Source of the DNA: Singulisphaera sp. GP187
GTDB taxonomy: Bacteria > Planctomycetota > Planctomycetia > Gemmatales > Gemmataceae
Length of the DNA: 64,000 nucleotides
Direction of reading: 5' to 3'
Assembly: GCA_945861245.1 (NCBI GenBank)
Contig: CAMAUE010000003.1
Coordinates: 1-64,000 of the forward strand
The notes below the pieces were generated by a model. It ran no database searches and had not been told where the DNA came from. It saw only the letters and a program-made list of their open reading frames with translations. This document shows, piece after piece, positions 44,019 to 52,107 of the stretch (positions are counted from its first letter, which is position 1; each line of letters begins with the position of its first letter). The translations under genes and the position numbers were made by a program.

Positions 44019-45356
44019 CTACCTATACACTTGGAAATCAGCCCGCATCGCCGCTTCACGCGAATGGGAGGTAAGACGAATCTGTGGCTGCGGCGCACTC
44101 GTGCTGACGCGCGTCGTCAACAAATGGATGGCACCGGTCAGGCTCGTCACTGCTTGTTCGAATACCTGCGAACTGGCGAGGACGTTGAGGTTTTGCGACA
44201 GCGTTTCTTGCAAACGAATCAACTGCCCTTCGTTCGACTGCACTTTCGACATCATCTCGACCGACAAACCGATGGCATCCGTGAGACGCGCCAAGGCAAC
44301 CTGATGATCGCGGCTGCCTTCCTTCATTACGCTCGTGAGTCGGGCCAATCCTTCGAGCAGGCCGTTGTGCCGTTCGAGCAGTTTCTTTTCGAGATCCATG
44401 ACGCGCTGGGCATAGCGGATCAGGGAGCCTTCGAGCGCCTGTTGCATCGCCAAGGCCCACTTTTCCTCGCTGTTCGGCGATGTCAGTTCCTGCCAGCGTT
44501 CTTCGGCTTTCTCCATGCTGGCGGCCCATATCGTCGCCTGCTTCTCGATTAGCTCTTGCGCGGTGACAGCCAGCGCGCTCGAATCGGAGAGGTCGCTGGC
44601 AGTGCGGAGGAAGCGATGGGCCAACTCGGCATCGACATAGTGATCGACGCGCTCAAGCTGGTTCTGCTCCATTTTTTCGACGAGATAGCTGAAGAACATC
44701 GCCACCAGCGTGACGGATAGGGCGAGTGCGGTTGCGTCGAACGCTTTCGTCAGACCGTTGGTGATGGAGCTTGTGTCGTTCGCCATCTTCTCCGGATCGA
44801 TGCCGCCGATCGCCTCGGTGATGCCAAGAACTGTGCCGAGGAAACCGAGGATCGGCATCGCCCAGATGAGAAAGCGCGTGAGAGCGTAGCTGCCGTCGAG
44901 GGCCATGGCGTCGTTATCAGCCAGGGTGCGCATCTGATCGTCGAGGCCATGCGTCGAGCTGCGATTGGATACGTAGCTGAGGACGTTCGTGACACGTCGC
45001 CCGATCAGCGATCGGCCGGCGTGAGTGCCTTGCAGTTCAAGTGCTTGCTGAAGCTGCTTGACCTGGCCGATGGGGATTGGTTTGCCGCTCCATTCGGGAA
45101 GCAGCGATTGTGATTGGGCATACTGTTCGCGCATTGCGCCGAACAACTTTGCCGCGAAGGCGCCGAGACAGCAGAAGAACAGCACGACGACGACCTGCTC
45201 GGCAAGATGGGCAACATAGCGCTGCACGATCTCGTTTTGCCACGGGCCATTTTGGATGAAATACAATGCGCCAAGACCCATCGGCACGCCCATGACGAAC
45301 GCGGTCCACGTAACATAGGACTGTTGCCGATTATCGTTATTCGCTCGCTCGCTCAT
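44019..45356 (-). CDS. MotA/TolQ/ExbB-type proton channel protein
   Basis: A 445-residue membrane protein. Two hydrophobic segments are near residues 18-35 and 50-70, and two more form the family core: FLIWAMPILGFLGTVLGITEAIGG near 160-185 and FDATALALSVTLVAMFFSYLVEKME near 205-230. The P-x-LG-x-LGTV-x-G motif is the best marker of the ExbB/TolQ/MotA family. A cytoplasmic helical tail of about 200 residues (EKKLLERHNGLLEGLARL) follows. It heads a three-gene operon with two ExbD-like proteins; such a set would use the proton gradient to do work across the envelope. Here the tail is longer than in ExbB or TolQ. Confidence 0.87.
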   Translation of the reverse strand: MSERANNDNRQQSYVTWTAFVMGVPMGLGALYFIQNGPWQNEIVQRYVAHLAEQVVVVLFFCCLGAFAAKLFGAMREQYAQSQSLLPEWSGKPIPIGQVKQLQQALELQGTHAGRSLIGRRVTNVLSYVSNRSSTHGLDDQMRTLADNDAMALDGSYALTRFLIWAMPILGFLGTVLGITEAIGGIDPEKMANDTSSITNGLTKAFDATALALSVTLVAMFFSYLVEKMEQNQLERVDHYVDAELAHRFLRTASDLSDSSALAVTAQELIEKQATIWAASMEKAEERWQELTSPNSEEKWALAMQQALEGSLIRYAQRVMDLEKKLLERHNGLLEGLARLTSVMKEGSRDHQVALARLTDAIGLSVEMMSKVQSNEGQLIRLQETLSQNLNVLASSQVFEQAVTSLTGAIHLLTTRVSTSAPQPQIRLTSHSREAAMRADFQVYR

Positions 45357-45513
45357 GCGTAACGCTCCCAGAAATAGGATTTGCGCATCAATTCACCATC
45401 GTCATTATCGACGCAACAATGGTAGGAACATCACGATTTTGCAGGTTGTGCGGCGAACTTTCAGAATTGGACTATGTAGTTACATAAGATAGGTAACTAA
45501 GCTTCTCGCATTT

Positions 45514-45558
45514 GCCGCTTGCGGCTTAGCGCTCAACGTATCCAACGCGGCGCTAAAT
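45514..45558. repeat. Degenerate family A inverted repeat
   Basis: The left arm GCCGCTTGCGGCTTAGCGCTC is intact, while the right arm is cut to GCGGCGCTAAAT. It lies just before the pyrE ribosome-binding site. Confidence 0.65.
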
Positions 45559-45585
45559 GAAATCGATACCGACAGGAAACCTGCC

Positions 45586-46143
45586 ATGCCAACCCCCTAC
45601 CCAAAACTTCTCGATGCCTTCAAAACCCGCGCGTTCTCTTTCGGCGATTTCACGCTCGCATCGGGCAAGAAAAGCAGCTACTACGTCAACAGCAAGAAGG
45701 CGATCTTCAACAGCGAAGTCGTCAACCTGCTCAGCGATGCGATGTGGGACATGACGAAGGACCTCAGCATCGACGCCGCCGGCGGACTCGAAGTCGGTGC
45801 GATCTCATTGGCTGCGGTGCTGGCCCAACGCTTCGCGATGCAGGGCAAGCCGCTTGAAGGTTTCTTCGTCCGCAAGCAGGCGAAATCGCATGGCAGTCAG
45901 GAGCGAGTCGAAGGCGTGCTCAAGCCCGGCATGCGCGTCGCCGTCCTCGATGACGTGCTGACCACGGGCGGTTCGATGTTGCAAGCGATCGCGGAGATCG
46001 AGAAGGTCGGGGCGATCGTTGTCGCGGCCGTCTGCATCGTCGATCGTCTCGAAGGTGCGCGTGAGGCACTTGGGAAGTACGCGTTTCTGCCGATCTTCAC
46101 GATCCGCGACTTCGGCATCGAACCGCCGCCTCCCCCCGTTTAG
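45586..46143 (+). CDS. pyrE: Orotate phosphoribosyltransferase
   Basis: A 185-residue enzyme that makes orotidine monophosphate from orotate and PRPP in pyrimidine synthesis. The start ATG follows AGGAAA. Motifs: FTLASGKKSSYYVNSKKA near residue 24, a Lys-rich loop (FFVRKQAKSHGSQ) and the PRPP-binding sequence VAVLDDVLTTGGS near 120. The stop codon TAG (46141-46143) lies inside the inverted repeat that begins at 46137, so the C-terminal PPPPPV and its stop are partly or wholly supplied by that element. Confidence 0.95.
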   Translation: MPTPYPKLLDAFKTRAFSFGDFTLASGKKSSYYVNSKKAIFNSEVVNLLSDAMWDMTKDLSIDAAGGLEVGAISLAAVLAQRFAMQGKPLEGFFVRKQAKSHGSQERVEGVLKPGMRVAVLDDVLTTGGSMLQAIAEIEKVGAIVVAAVCIVDRLEGAREALGKYAFLPIFTIRDFGIEPPPPPV

Positions 46144-46201
46144 CGCCCGCTACGTGCGTTCCGAAACGGCAGGGACTTTGCGAGCGCTAAGCCGCAAGCG
46201 G
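46137..46201. repeat. Hybrid inverted repeat overlapping the pyrE stop codon
   Basis: The left part CCGTTTAGCGCCCGC resembles family B/hybrid arms and provides the TAG stop of pyrE; the right arm GCGAGCGCTAAGCCGCAAGCGG is a clean family A arm. The spacer is about 29 bases. Confidence 0.75.
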
Positions 46202-46284
46202 AGAATCGAATTCTTTTTCTTTTTTGATGGCATTCGCAGTTTGACCGTGTTACGGTTTTCTCAATCACCACGGAAGTGGACCCA

Positions 46285-46953
46285 ATGATGGACACCCCAA
46301 CCACAACACCGACCAAGCCGAGCGCGACGCCGACAATCCTGTTGACGTGGTCGCCCGCGGTGCAGCTGGCGGTCGGGGCCATCGTGCTGGCGTCTCTGTT
46401 CTTTCTGCTGGGCCGCTGGTCGCTCGGCGGCGCGAATGCCGACCCGGCTCCAGTCACGCACACCGACAAACTCGGCCCGATGCTCGATCTCAATCGCGCG
46501 ACCAAAGCGGAACTTCGCCTCTTGCCTGGCCTGGGTGATACGTTGTCGCAGCGCGTCGTCGAGCATCGCCAACGGGTCGGCGCGTTTCGCAGCATCGATG
46601 ATCTTCGCCAGGTTTCTGGCATCGGTTCAAAGACGCTCGAACGATTGCGGCCGTACCTGTTCGTCGTGCCTCGCGAAAGCTTCGTAGCGTTCGATGACGA
46701 AAGTGAAGCGATGCCGATCGAACCGACAAAACCGACCGGCAAAGGCAAGCAGCCGAGCGAATCGATCGACGTCAATTTCGCCAGCCAGGCCGATCTACAA
46801 AAGCTGCCCGGCATCGGCCCTAAGCTCTCGCAACGCATCCTCGACGAACGAGCGAAGGCAGCGTTCAAGAATGTCGATGAGTTGCGTCGAGTGTCAGGCA
46901 TCGGGCCGAAGACGCTGGAGAAGATCAAACCGTTTGTGGCGGTCGGGAAATGA
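46285..46953 (+). CDS. Membrane-anchored protein with two ComEA-like helix-hairpin-helix domains
   Basis: The ATG at 46285 gives 222 residues; the track starts at a GTG three codons earlier. One membrane helix near 25-45 (LAVGAIVLASLFFLLGRW) is followed by two helix-hairpin-helix units: DLNRATKAELRLLPGLGDTL..VSGIGSKTLERLRPYL and DVNFASQADLQKLPGIGPKL..VSGIGPKTLEKIKPFV. A Pro/Lys-rich linker separates them. ComEA proteins bind DNA outside the membrane during uptake and usually have one unit; two suggest a duplicated DNA-binding platform. No competence gene is near. Its stop overlaps the next start by 4 bases. Confidence 0.85.
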   Translation: MMDTPTTTPTKPSATPTILLTWSPAVQLAVGAIVLASLFFLLGRWSLGGANADPAPVTHTDKLGPMLDLNRATKAELRLLPGLGDTLSQRVVEHRQRVGAFRSIDDLRQVSGIGSKTLERLRPYLFVVPRESFVAFDDESEAMPIEPTKPTGKGKQPSESIDVNFASQADLQKLPGIGPKLSQRILDERAKAAFKNVDELRRVSGIGPKTLEKIKPFVAVGK

Positions 46954-47378
46954 AGAAGCGTCGCACGATCCTGATCGGGCTTCTTACCACGGTGTTGCTC
47001 ACGCTCGCCTGCTGGTTCGAGCCGACGCATTGCGTGCGAGGCAAGCTGCGCGGCGAAGCGTTTTTCGACGATCGGCCGACATCCTATTGGCGAGGCATCG
47101 TTGTCGAAGCATTCGATATCGATTGGGCGACGTTTCCACGCTTTACATGGTGGGATCGCGTCCGATTTCGCATGGGCTGGGACCAGGGCGATCGGACATT
47201 ATTGCAGCTTGCGCAATCGCTGGACGCAGATTCCGTCGCCGTGCTCGAGGAACTATCGCGTGACACCAATCCGAAGGTGGCGGCGTTCGCAAGCGATTTG
47301 CTGGAGTTGAATCGTTGCCAAGAAGCGCGCGTGTATCCTGACTGGATCTTGCTGTTGAAGAAGCACAACATGCGCTGA
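46950..47378 (+). CDS. Small protein with N-terminal membrane helix, unknown function
   Basis: A 142-residue protein coupled by an ATGA overlap to the double-HhH gene. It has a basic start (MKKRR) and a hydrophobic helix (TILIGLLTTVLLTLACWF), a short region with RGEAFFDDRPTSYWRGIV and a helical C-terminal part (TLLQLAQSLDADSVAVLEEL). The DDRPTSYWR pattern recurs in planctomycete hypothetical proteins. It probably sits in or outside the inner membrane with the ComEA-like partner. No function can be assigned. Confidence 0.72.
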   Translation: MKKRRTILIGLLTTVLLTLACWFEPTHCVRGKLRGEAFFDDRPTSYWRGIVVEAFDIDWATFPRFTWWDRVRFRMGWDQGDRTLLQLAQSLDADSVAVLEELSRDTNPKVAAFASDLLELNRCQEARVYPDWILLLKKHNMR

Positions 47379-47444
47379 TGAAGTTCCGATAGCGATCATC
47401 GAGAGTCGCGAGTATGATAGAAAGAAACCTGAAGGAGCACAAAG

Positions 47445-47681
47445 GTGGAACCACTCATCGAACGCATCACCATGAATCCCGCCGTATTGGCCGGCAAGCC
47501 GACGATTCGCGGCATGCGCATCAGTGTGGAGCACGTCTTGACGGCACTCGGAAGCGACGTGCCTGTCGAGGATATTCTTGCTGATTATCCCGATTTGGAG
47601 AAGGCGGACATCTCGGCCTGCCTCTTGTATGCGGCTCAGATGGTTGGTGATGAACGTGTCTACTTCGTCGGTGCACAATGA
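47445..47681 (+). CDS. DUF433 antitoxin-like protein
   Basis: A 78-residue DUF433 protein. The GTG start at 47445 follows GAAGGAG; an ATG at 47472 is a second option. Characteristic parts are ITMNPAVLAGKPTIRGMRISVEHVL and EDILADYPDLEKADISACLLYA, a winged helix-turn-helix-like fold. DUF433 proteins are typical partners of DUF5615 PIN-like toxins, one of which follows with a 4-base overlap (ATGA at 47678). It should both neutralise the toxin and repress the operon. Confidence 0.9.
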   Translation: MEPLIERITMNPAVLAGKPTIRGMRISVEHVLTALGSDVPVEDILADYPDLEKADISACLLYAAQMVGDERVYFVGAQ

Positions 47682-47944
47682 CGATTTTGAAGGTGCTCGT
47701 CGATGTCAGCGCCGGAGATGCGATCGTTGAATGGCTGCGCGAAAGCGGGCATGACGTCGCAGCCGTTCGTTACCGTGATCCGCGAATGGACGATTCCGAT
47801 ATCCTTGCCTGGGCCGTTCAAGAAGGTCGCCTTGTCATCACGATGGATAAAGATTTCGGCGAATTAGTCTACCATTCCGGCCAAGAGCACTCAGGTGTGT
47901 TGTTGTTCCGGCTTGAATCAGCGCCGCGGGCGACGAAGCTCTAG
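47678..47944 (+). CDS. DUF5615 PIN-like toxin
   Basis: An 88-residue PIN-like protein. The segments VLVDVSAGDAIVEWLRESGHDV, RYRDPRMDDSDILAWAVQEGRLVITMDKDFGELV and GVLLFRLES match the DUF5615 (Mut7-C-like) family; acidic residues at D-V-S, D-D-S-D and D-K-D-F would form the metal site. The family is predicted to degrade RNA, but few members have been tested. It overlaps the DUF433 antitoxin gene by 4 bases. Confidence 0.9.
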   Translation: MTILKVLVDVSAGDAIVEWLRESGHDVAAVRYRDPRMDDSDILAWAVQEGRLVITMDKDFGELVYHSGQEHSGVLLFRLESAPRATKL

Positions 47945-48045
47945 ATTATGAAAGATGTCCTGGATCGACACGGTGCCGAAATTGGTGCTGGCTTCGCCGT
48001 GTATCAAAAAGGCCGGCTGCGAATTCGTGTATGAAAGGGATTCCA

Positions 48046-49455
48046 ATGCCCCCACCTCTCTCTCGTCGCGAATTCCTCTGGCAATCCGGCGGCGGCCTAG
48101 GCGGGATTGCCCTGGCGTCGTTGCTGAATGGCGATGCGTCGCTGGCACAAGAACACGGCGGCGTGCATCATCGCGCAAAAGCGAAGCGCGTCGTGCAGCT
48201 CTTCATGTCCGGCGCGGCCAGCCAGTGCGATACGTTTGACTATAAGCCGATGCTCATTCAACGTAACGGTCAGGCGTTCGACCCCGGCGGGCGCGTCGAG
48301 CTTTTCCAGTCCAACCCGGGCCATGTGATGGCGTCGCCGTGGCGTTGGCGGCAACATGGGCAATCGGGCAAGTGGATCAGCGATCTGCTACCTCACATCG
48401 CAAGCTGCGTCGACGACATCGCCTTCATCCCGTCGATGGTGGCACGCTCCAACGTGCACGGTCCGGCAACGTTCATGCAGAACACCGGCTTCGTCCTGCC
48501 CGGCTTTCCCGCCATGGGGGCGTGGATCAACTACGGCCTGGGCAGCATTACCGATAACCTCCCCGCCTTCGTCGTCATCCCCGACTCACGCGGCTATGCC
48601 CCGAACGGCCCCGCCAACTGGAGTGCCGCGTTCTTGCCCGCCAGCCATCAGGGCACGACGATTCGGCCCAGCGACCGCAACCCGATCTTCGACCTCTTCC
48701 CCGGTCCCAACAACTACATCACACCCCAAAGCGAGCGTGACGGCCTGCAACTCCTACAAGAAATGAATCGCCGACACAGCGAAACCCGCCCTGGCGACAC
48801 CCGGCTCGAAGGCCGCATTCAGACCTACGAACTCGCGGCACGCCTGCAACTCAGCGCGCCGGAAGTGCTCGACATCGCCCGTGAGACGCGCGAGACGCAA
48901 CGGCTGTACGGCCTCGACGAACCGATCACTGCCGAGTTTGGCCGCAACTGCCTGATCGCTCGGCGATTGCTCGAACGTGGCGTGCGCTTTGTGCAAATCT
49001 GGTCGGGTGCGGACAACGGCTTCCCTCGCCGTAACTGGGATTCGCACGAGCAGCTCCAGCGCGACCACGGCGACATGGGCACCAGCATGGATCGGCCGAC
49101 GGCGGCACTCATCAAGGATCTGAAGCGCCGTGGCTTGCTCGACGACACGATCGTGATGTGGACGACGGAGTTCGGTCGCATGCCGTGCAGCCAGGGCAGT
49201 CTGGGCCGCGATCACAATCCGTTCACGTTTACGACATGGATGGCAGGCGGCGGCATCAAAGGCGGCGTGACGTATGGCGCCAGCGACGAGTGGTCGTTCC
49301 GCGCCGCCGAGGATCCGACGTATTGCTACGACGTGCATGCCACAATGCTGCACCTGCTCGGCATCGACCATACCCGGCTAACGTATCGCCACAACGGCAT
49401 CGATCGCCGCCTGACCGACGTGCACGGGCATGTGATCGAGCAGATCGTGGCGTGA
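48046..49455 (+). CDS. DUF1501 protein with twin-arginine leader (3)
   Basis: The ATG at 48046 lies 7 bases after AAAGGGAT; the track begins five codons earlier. The 469-residue protein has a Tat leader (LSRREFLWQSGGGLGGIAL), VVQLFMSGAASQCDTFDYKP, VDDIAFIPSMVARSNVHGPA and IVMWTTEFGRMPCSQGSLGRDHNPFTF. It belongs to the subgroup with the longer NPFTFTTWMAGGGIKGG motif, unlike the other two DUF1501 proteins here. No DUF1549/DUF1553 partner is next to it. About 100 bases separate it from the toxin gene. Confidence 0.92.
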   Translation: MPPPLSRREFLWQSGGGLGGIALASLLNGDASLAQEHGGVHHRAKAKRVVQLFMSGAASQCDTFDYKPMLIQRNGQAFDPGGRVELFQSNPGHVMASPWRWRQHGQSGKWISDLLPHIASCVDDIAFIPSMVARSNVHGPATFMQNTGFVLPGFPAMGAWINYGLGSITDNLPAFVVIPDSRGYAPNGPANWSAAFLPASHQGTTIRPSDRNPIFDLFPGPNNYITPQSERDGLQLLQEMNRRHSETRPGDTRLEGRIQTYELAARLQLSAPEVLDIARETRETQRLYGLDEPITAEFGRNCLIARRLLERGVRFVQIWSGADNGFPRRNWDSHEQLQRDHGDMGTSMDRPTAALIKDLKRRGLLDDTIVMWTTEFGRMPCSQGSLGRDHNPFTFTTWMAGGGIKGGVTYGASDEWSFRAAEDPTYCYDVHATMLHLLGIDHTRLTYRHNGIDRRLTDVHGHVIEQIVA

Positions 49456-49463
49456 TCGCATCC

Positions 49464-49518
49464 TCCGCTTGCGGCTTAGCGCTCGGATGATTGCGTGCGA
49501 GCGCTTAGCCGTAAGCGG
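49464..49518. repeat. Family A inverted repeat
   Basis: CCGCTTGCGGCTTAGCGCTC and GAGCGCTTAGCCGTAAGCGG with a 15-base spacer and two mismatches. It lies between the convergent DUF1501 and PLP-enzyme genes. Confidence 0.87.
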
Positions 49519-49531
49519 AAAACAGGGAGGT

Positions 49532-50713
49532 CTAACACTCCGCAGTCAGCCGCCCGATCAGCATCGCGGTGCGTTCCGCATTCAGGTGTAGCGGGTTGAT
49601 GATGAGCGTGCCCTGTGCCAACTTCATGTGCCCGACTTGTACCGAGGGTTTGCCCTGCCGTAGCGATCGGCATACGTCGAAGGCGTTCTTGCCGCTGGTC
49701 AACGTGATCTCCAGCATTGGATAGGTTTGTCCATCGCTTGGCAACAACTGACAACGCACCGGTGCATTGGTGAGGGAGGCAGCGATTTCCTTGAGCATCC
49801 GTTCCATGTCGGCTAACTCGCGATCGTAGATGCCGCTCGTGAATAGCTTGAGCGCGGTCAATAACGCTGCGATTTGTTCCTTGGATACTTTGAGCGCCCG
49901 CCCGATGCCGTGGCGCGGGATGCCGGCCAGTTTCGATTTGTCGATCAGGTCGGCGGGCGGATCCCAGAGTTCAAAGTGATCGTCCATGTCAAGCATCTGT
50001 AGCAGGGCAGAACCGATGAGGTCGCGCCGGCCACACAGGATACCCGTCGATTGCGGCCCACGGATCGCCTTGCCGCCGCTGTAGACGACGAGGTCGGCGC
50101 CCGTGGCGATGATATCGCGCAGATTCGAGCGAGGCGGCAACTCTCCGGCAGCGTCGACCAACACCGGCAAGTTGCGGGCATGAGCACGCTTGACAAGCTC
50201 GGCCAACGGCGGGGCGGCGTTTACGTCGTACACGTGCAGCACGCCCGCGGTTTTGGGGCCGAATGCGGTTTCGAACTCCCATGCCTCGGCTCGGCGGACA
50301 CCCGCGCCGGCGACGATTTCGTGAAAGCCGACCTCGACAAACCGCACGCCGGCCGCGCGCACGGCGTGATCGTAGCCGTTGCGATGCTCGCGAGCGACGA
50401 CGAATTCGTGCGGCATCGTTTCGGTGAATGGCAGCTGCTCCATCCGGCCGATGTCGCACCGCGTGAGAATCGCCGCTGCGCCAAGCATCAATCCCGCGGC
50501 GGCGCCGTTCGTGACGATACCCGCCTCGGCACCCGTCGCCTCGGCGATGACGCGGGACGCCGCTGCTTGCAGCTGATCGAGCGGCACCGAGTCGCTGGCT
50601 GCGGCGCAGAATGCGTCGAGCACCGCCCGTGGCATCGGTGCTCCGCCCAGGCGAGTCACCGACCCGGAGACATTGATGATTGGCTCGATTCCCCACTCAC
50701 GGAATATGCTCAT
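49532..50713 (-). CDS. SelA-like PLP-dependent enzyme
   Basis: A 393-residue fold-type I PLP enzyme of the family that includes L-seryl-tRNA(Sec) selenium transferase and D-glucosaminate-6-phosphate ammonia-lyase. The PLP Lys is in LVVYSGGKAIRGPQSTGIL near residue 230, preceded by LPVLVDAAGELP with the conserved Asp. The N terminus lacks the extra tRNA-binding domain of true SelA (about 460 residues), and no selB or tRNA-Sec is seen. An amino-sugar or amino-acid lyase is therefore more likely. It starts at ATG 50713. Confidence 0.85.
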   Translation of the reverse strand: MSIFREWGIEPIINVSGSVTRLGGAPMPRAVLDAFCAAASDSVPLDQLQAAASRVIAEATGAEAGIVTNGAAAGLMLGAAAILTRCDIGRMEQLPFTETMPHEFVVAREHRNGYDHAVRAAGVRFVEVGFHEIVAGAGVRRAEAWEFETAFGPKTAGVLHVYDVNAAPPLAELVKRAHARNLPVLVDAAGELPPRSNLRDIIATGADLVVYSGGKAIRGPQSTGILCGRRDLIGSALLQMLDMDDHFELWDPPADLIDKSKLAGIPRHGIGRALKVSKEQIAALLTALKLFTSGIYDRELADMERMLKEIAASLTNAPVRCQLLPSDGQTYPMLEITLTSGKNAFDVCRSLRQGKPSVQVGHMKLAQGTLIINPLHLNAERTAMLIGRLTAEC

Positions 50714-50938
50714 TGTTTACCTCGAATGTTTCGTTTGCAATCCATTCCTGAAGAAATAACGGGAAAATTACGACTTTCCGCGGAATTGGGTGCAAATTCC
50801 TCTCGCCGGATGCCGCATAGGAAGGTATGATACACGCGCGGAAAAAAAAAATCACTGTCCGGCGCAAGGTTTTGGCAAACCAGGCGTTATTTTGGTAGAA
50901 ACAGCGAAAATCCGCAGCCTCGCCCCAGGTGTTTAGCC

Positions 50939-51319
50939 ATGAGACTTGCAATAACCATAATGTTGGCAATATGTTGCGCGATCGCGTGGCCCGCTGCCGA
51001 TGCGCGGGCGCAAGGGCCATCGACCGTGGCGGTTGGCTTCCGGAATCGGACCGATTACAATCTTCTCGTAAAAGGCTATACAGTTGTCAACGGCGTTCAA
51101 CGGTCGGGACCAAGTATGGCGATGAAGAAAATCGACGGAATGGCTTTTGACACGAGCGTCCCATCCGGTACGCGATATTACACCGTCTACGACGCCAACA
51201 ATCCGCAGCGTGTCTACCTGCGTGAGTTCCCTGTTTTTGTGCAAAATCGCGATCTGTTCATCAACATTATGCCCTCACAGACAGACCCCAAAGCTGTGGT
51301 TTTCACGCTGAGTAAGTAA
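50939..51319 (+). CDS. Small secreted protein, unknown function
   Basis: A 126-residue protein with a signal peptide (MRLAITIMLAICCAIAWPAADARAQ). The mature part (VAVGFRNRTDYNLLVKGYTV, KKIDGMAFDTSVPSGTRYYTVYDANNPQRVYLREF) looks like a small beta-sandwich. Its pattern resembles planctomycete exported hypotheticals; no family is recognised. The 225 bases upstream, which contain a run of A near 50840, should hold its promoter. Confidence 0.7.
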   Translation: MRLAITIMLAICCAIAWPAADARAQGPSTVAVGFRNRTDYNLLVKGYTVVNGVQRSGPSMAMKKIDGMAFDTSVPSGTRYYTVYDANNPQRVYLREFPVFVQNRDLFINIMPSQTDPKAVVFTLSK

Positions 51320-51324
51320 CGCAC

Positions 51325-51369
51325 ATCAGAGCCGGATAAAATACACCGTCGCTCATGCTTTCGGCTCTG
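51325..51369. terminator. Hairpin after the small secreted protein gene
   Basis: TCAGAGCCG and CGGCTCTGA form a 9-bp stem across about 27 bases, shortly after the stop codon. It may act as a terminator, though no T run follows. The arms resemble part of the element at 41015 (TCAGAG..CTCTGA). Confidence 0.5.
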
Positions 51370-51464
51370 ACGTTGGTCGAGAACATTTCTCAAATCTGCC
51401 GGCGCGAAATATAATCTCGCTTCCGTCGAAAGCCCACGAACCTACTTCCTTTCAAGGACTGCAC

Positions 51465-52013
51465 ATGATGTCCGAGACTTGGATCACTGTCGCGACTTTT
51501 CACGACACGGTTGCGGCTGTCGTCGCCAGGAATTTCCTCGACGATGAAGGCATTCCCTCCATTTTGCTTGATGAAGCAACCGTAGGCATAGGCTGGATGC
51601 TTGCCAATGCGATCGGCGGCATCAAACTGCAGGTTGCGCCGCATCATTTTGAACGCGCGGAATTGCTGCTCACGCAGATTCGTGAAGCTCAAGCCGAACA
51701 GGAATCGGACGCCCGCGAGCCCGACGCACATGCCTTCGCTTCAGCTGAAATCGCGGAGGACCTCCAGGCTGAGCACGAGGACAGGCAGCCGATCAACGAT
51801 TTGGCCGACAAACTCTTCCGCAGTACCGTGTTCGGCTATATCATTTGGCCATTGCAGGCCTACGCACTTTTTCTGATGTTGCAGATTGCCGCCAGTGAAG
51901 GAAAAGTCAGCCCGAATCGGCGCTGGAAGATTTGGCTGTCGGTCATTCTGAACGTGCCAATCCTGATGATGGTGCTCGTGCCGTTGCTGTGTTTGCAAGC
52001 CTGGCTGCGCTGA
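51465..52013 (+). CDS. DUF2007-like protein with C-terminal membrane helices
   Basis: The 182-residue protein begins with a DUF2007-type domain (WITVATFHDTVAAVVARNFLDDEGIPSILLD..GIKLQVAPHHFERAELLL), thought to be a small ligand- or signal-related fold. A variable acidic linker (about 90-115) follows, and the C-terminal half has two hydrophobic helices (VFGYIIWPLQAYALFLMLQ and IWLSVILNVPILMMVLVPLLCL). CAAGGA precedes the ATG pair. No role is known. Confidence 0.75.
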   Translation: MMSETWITVATFHDTVAAVVARNFLDDEGIPSILLDEATVGIGWMLANAIGGIKLQVAPHHFERAELLLTQIREAQAEQESDAREPDAHAFASAEIAEDLQAEHEDRQPINDLADKLFRSTVFGYIIWPLQAYALFLMLQIAASEGKVSPNRRWKIWLSVILNVPILMMVLVPLLCLQAWLR

Positions 52014-52046
52014 TGTGGATTGCATCGTCCCGCGTGGACCTGTCTC

Positions 52047-52100
52047 CCGCTTGCGGTTTAGCGCTCGCGCGTGTTGCGCCGAGTGCTAATCCGCAAGCGG
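52047..52100. repeat. Family A inverted repeat
   Basis: CCGCTTGCGGTTTAGCGCTC and GAGTGCTAATCCGCAAGCGG with a 14-base spacer; few mismatches. It lies between convergent genes. Confidence 0.87.
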
Positions 52101-52107
52101 CAAAACT

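Noticed and set aside
41106-45356. Zorya-type anti-phage system
   Set aside because: The channel and Asp-bearing partner are reminiscent of ZorA/ZorB, but there is no OmpA-like domain and no ZorC/ZorD or ZorE gene next to them.
49532-50713. True selenocysteine synthase (selA)
   Set aside because: The protein is shorter than SelA, lacks its N-terminal domain, and no selB, selD or tRNA-Sec is present here.
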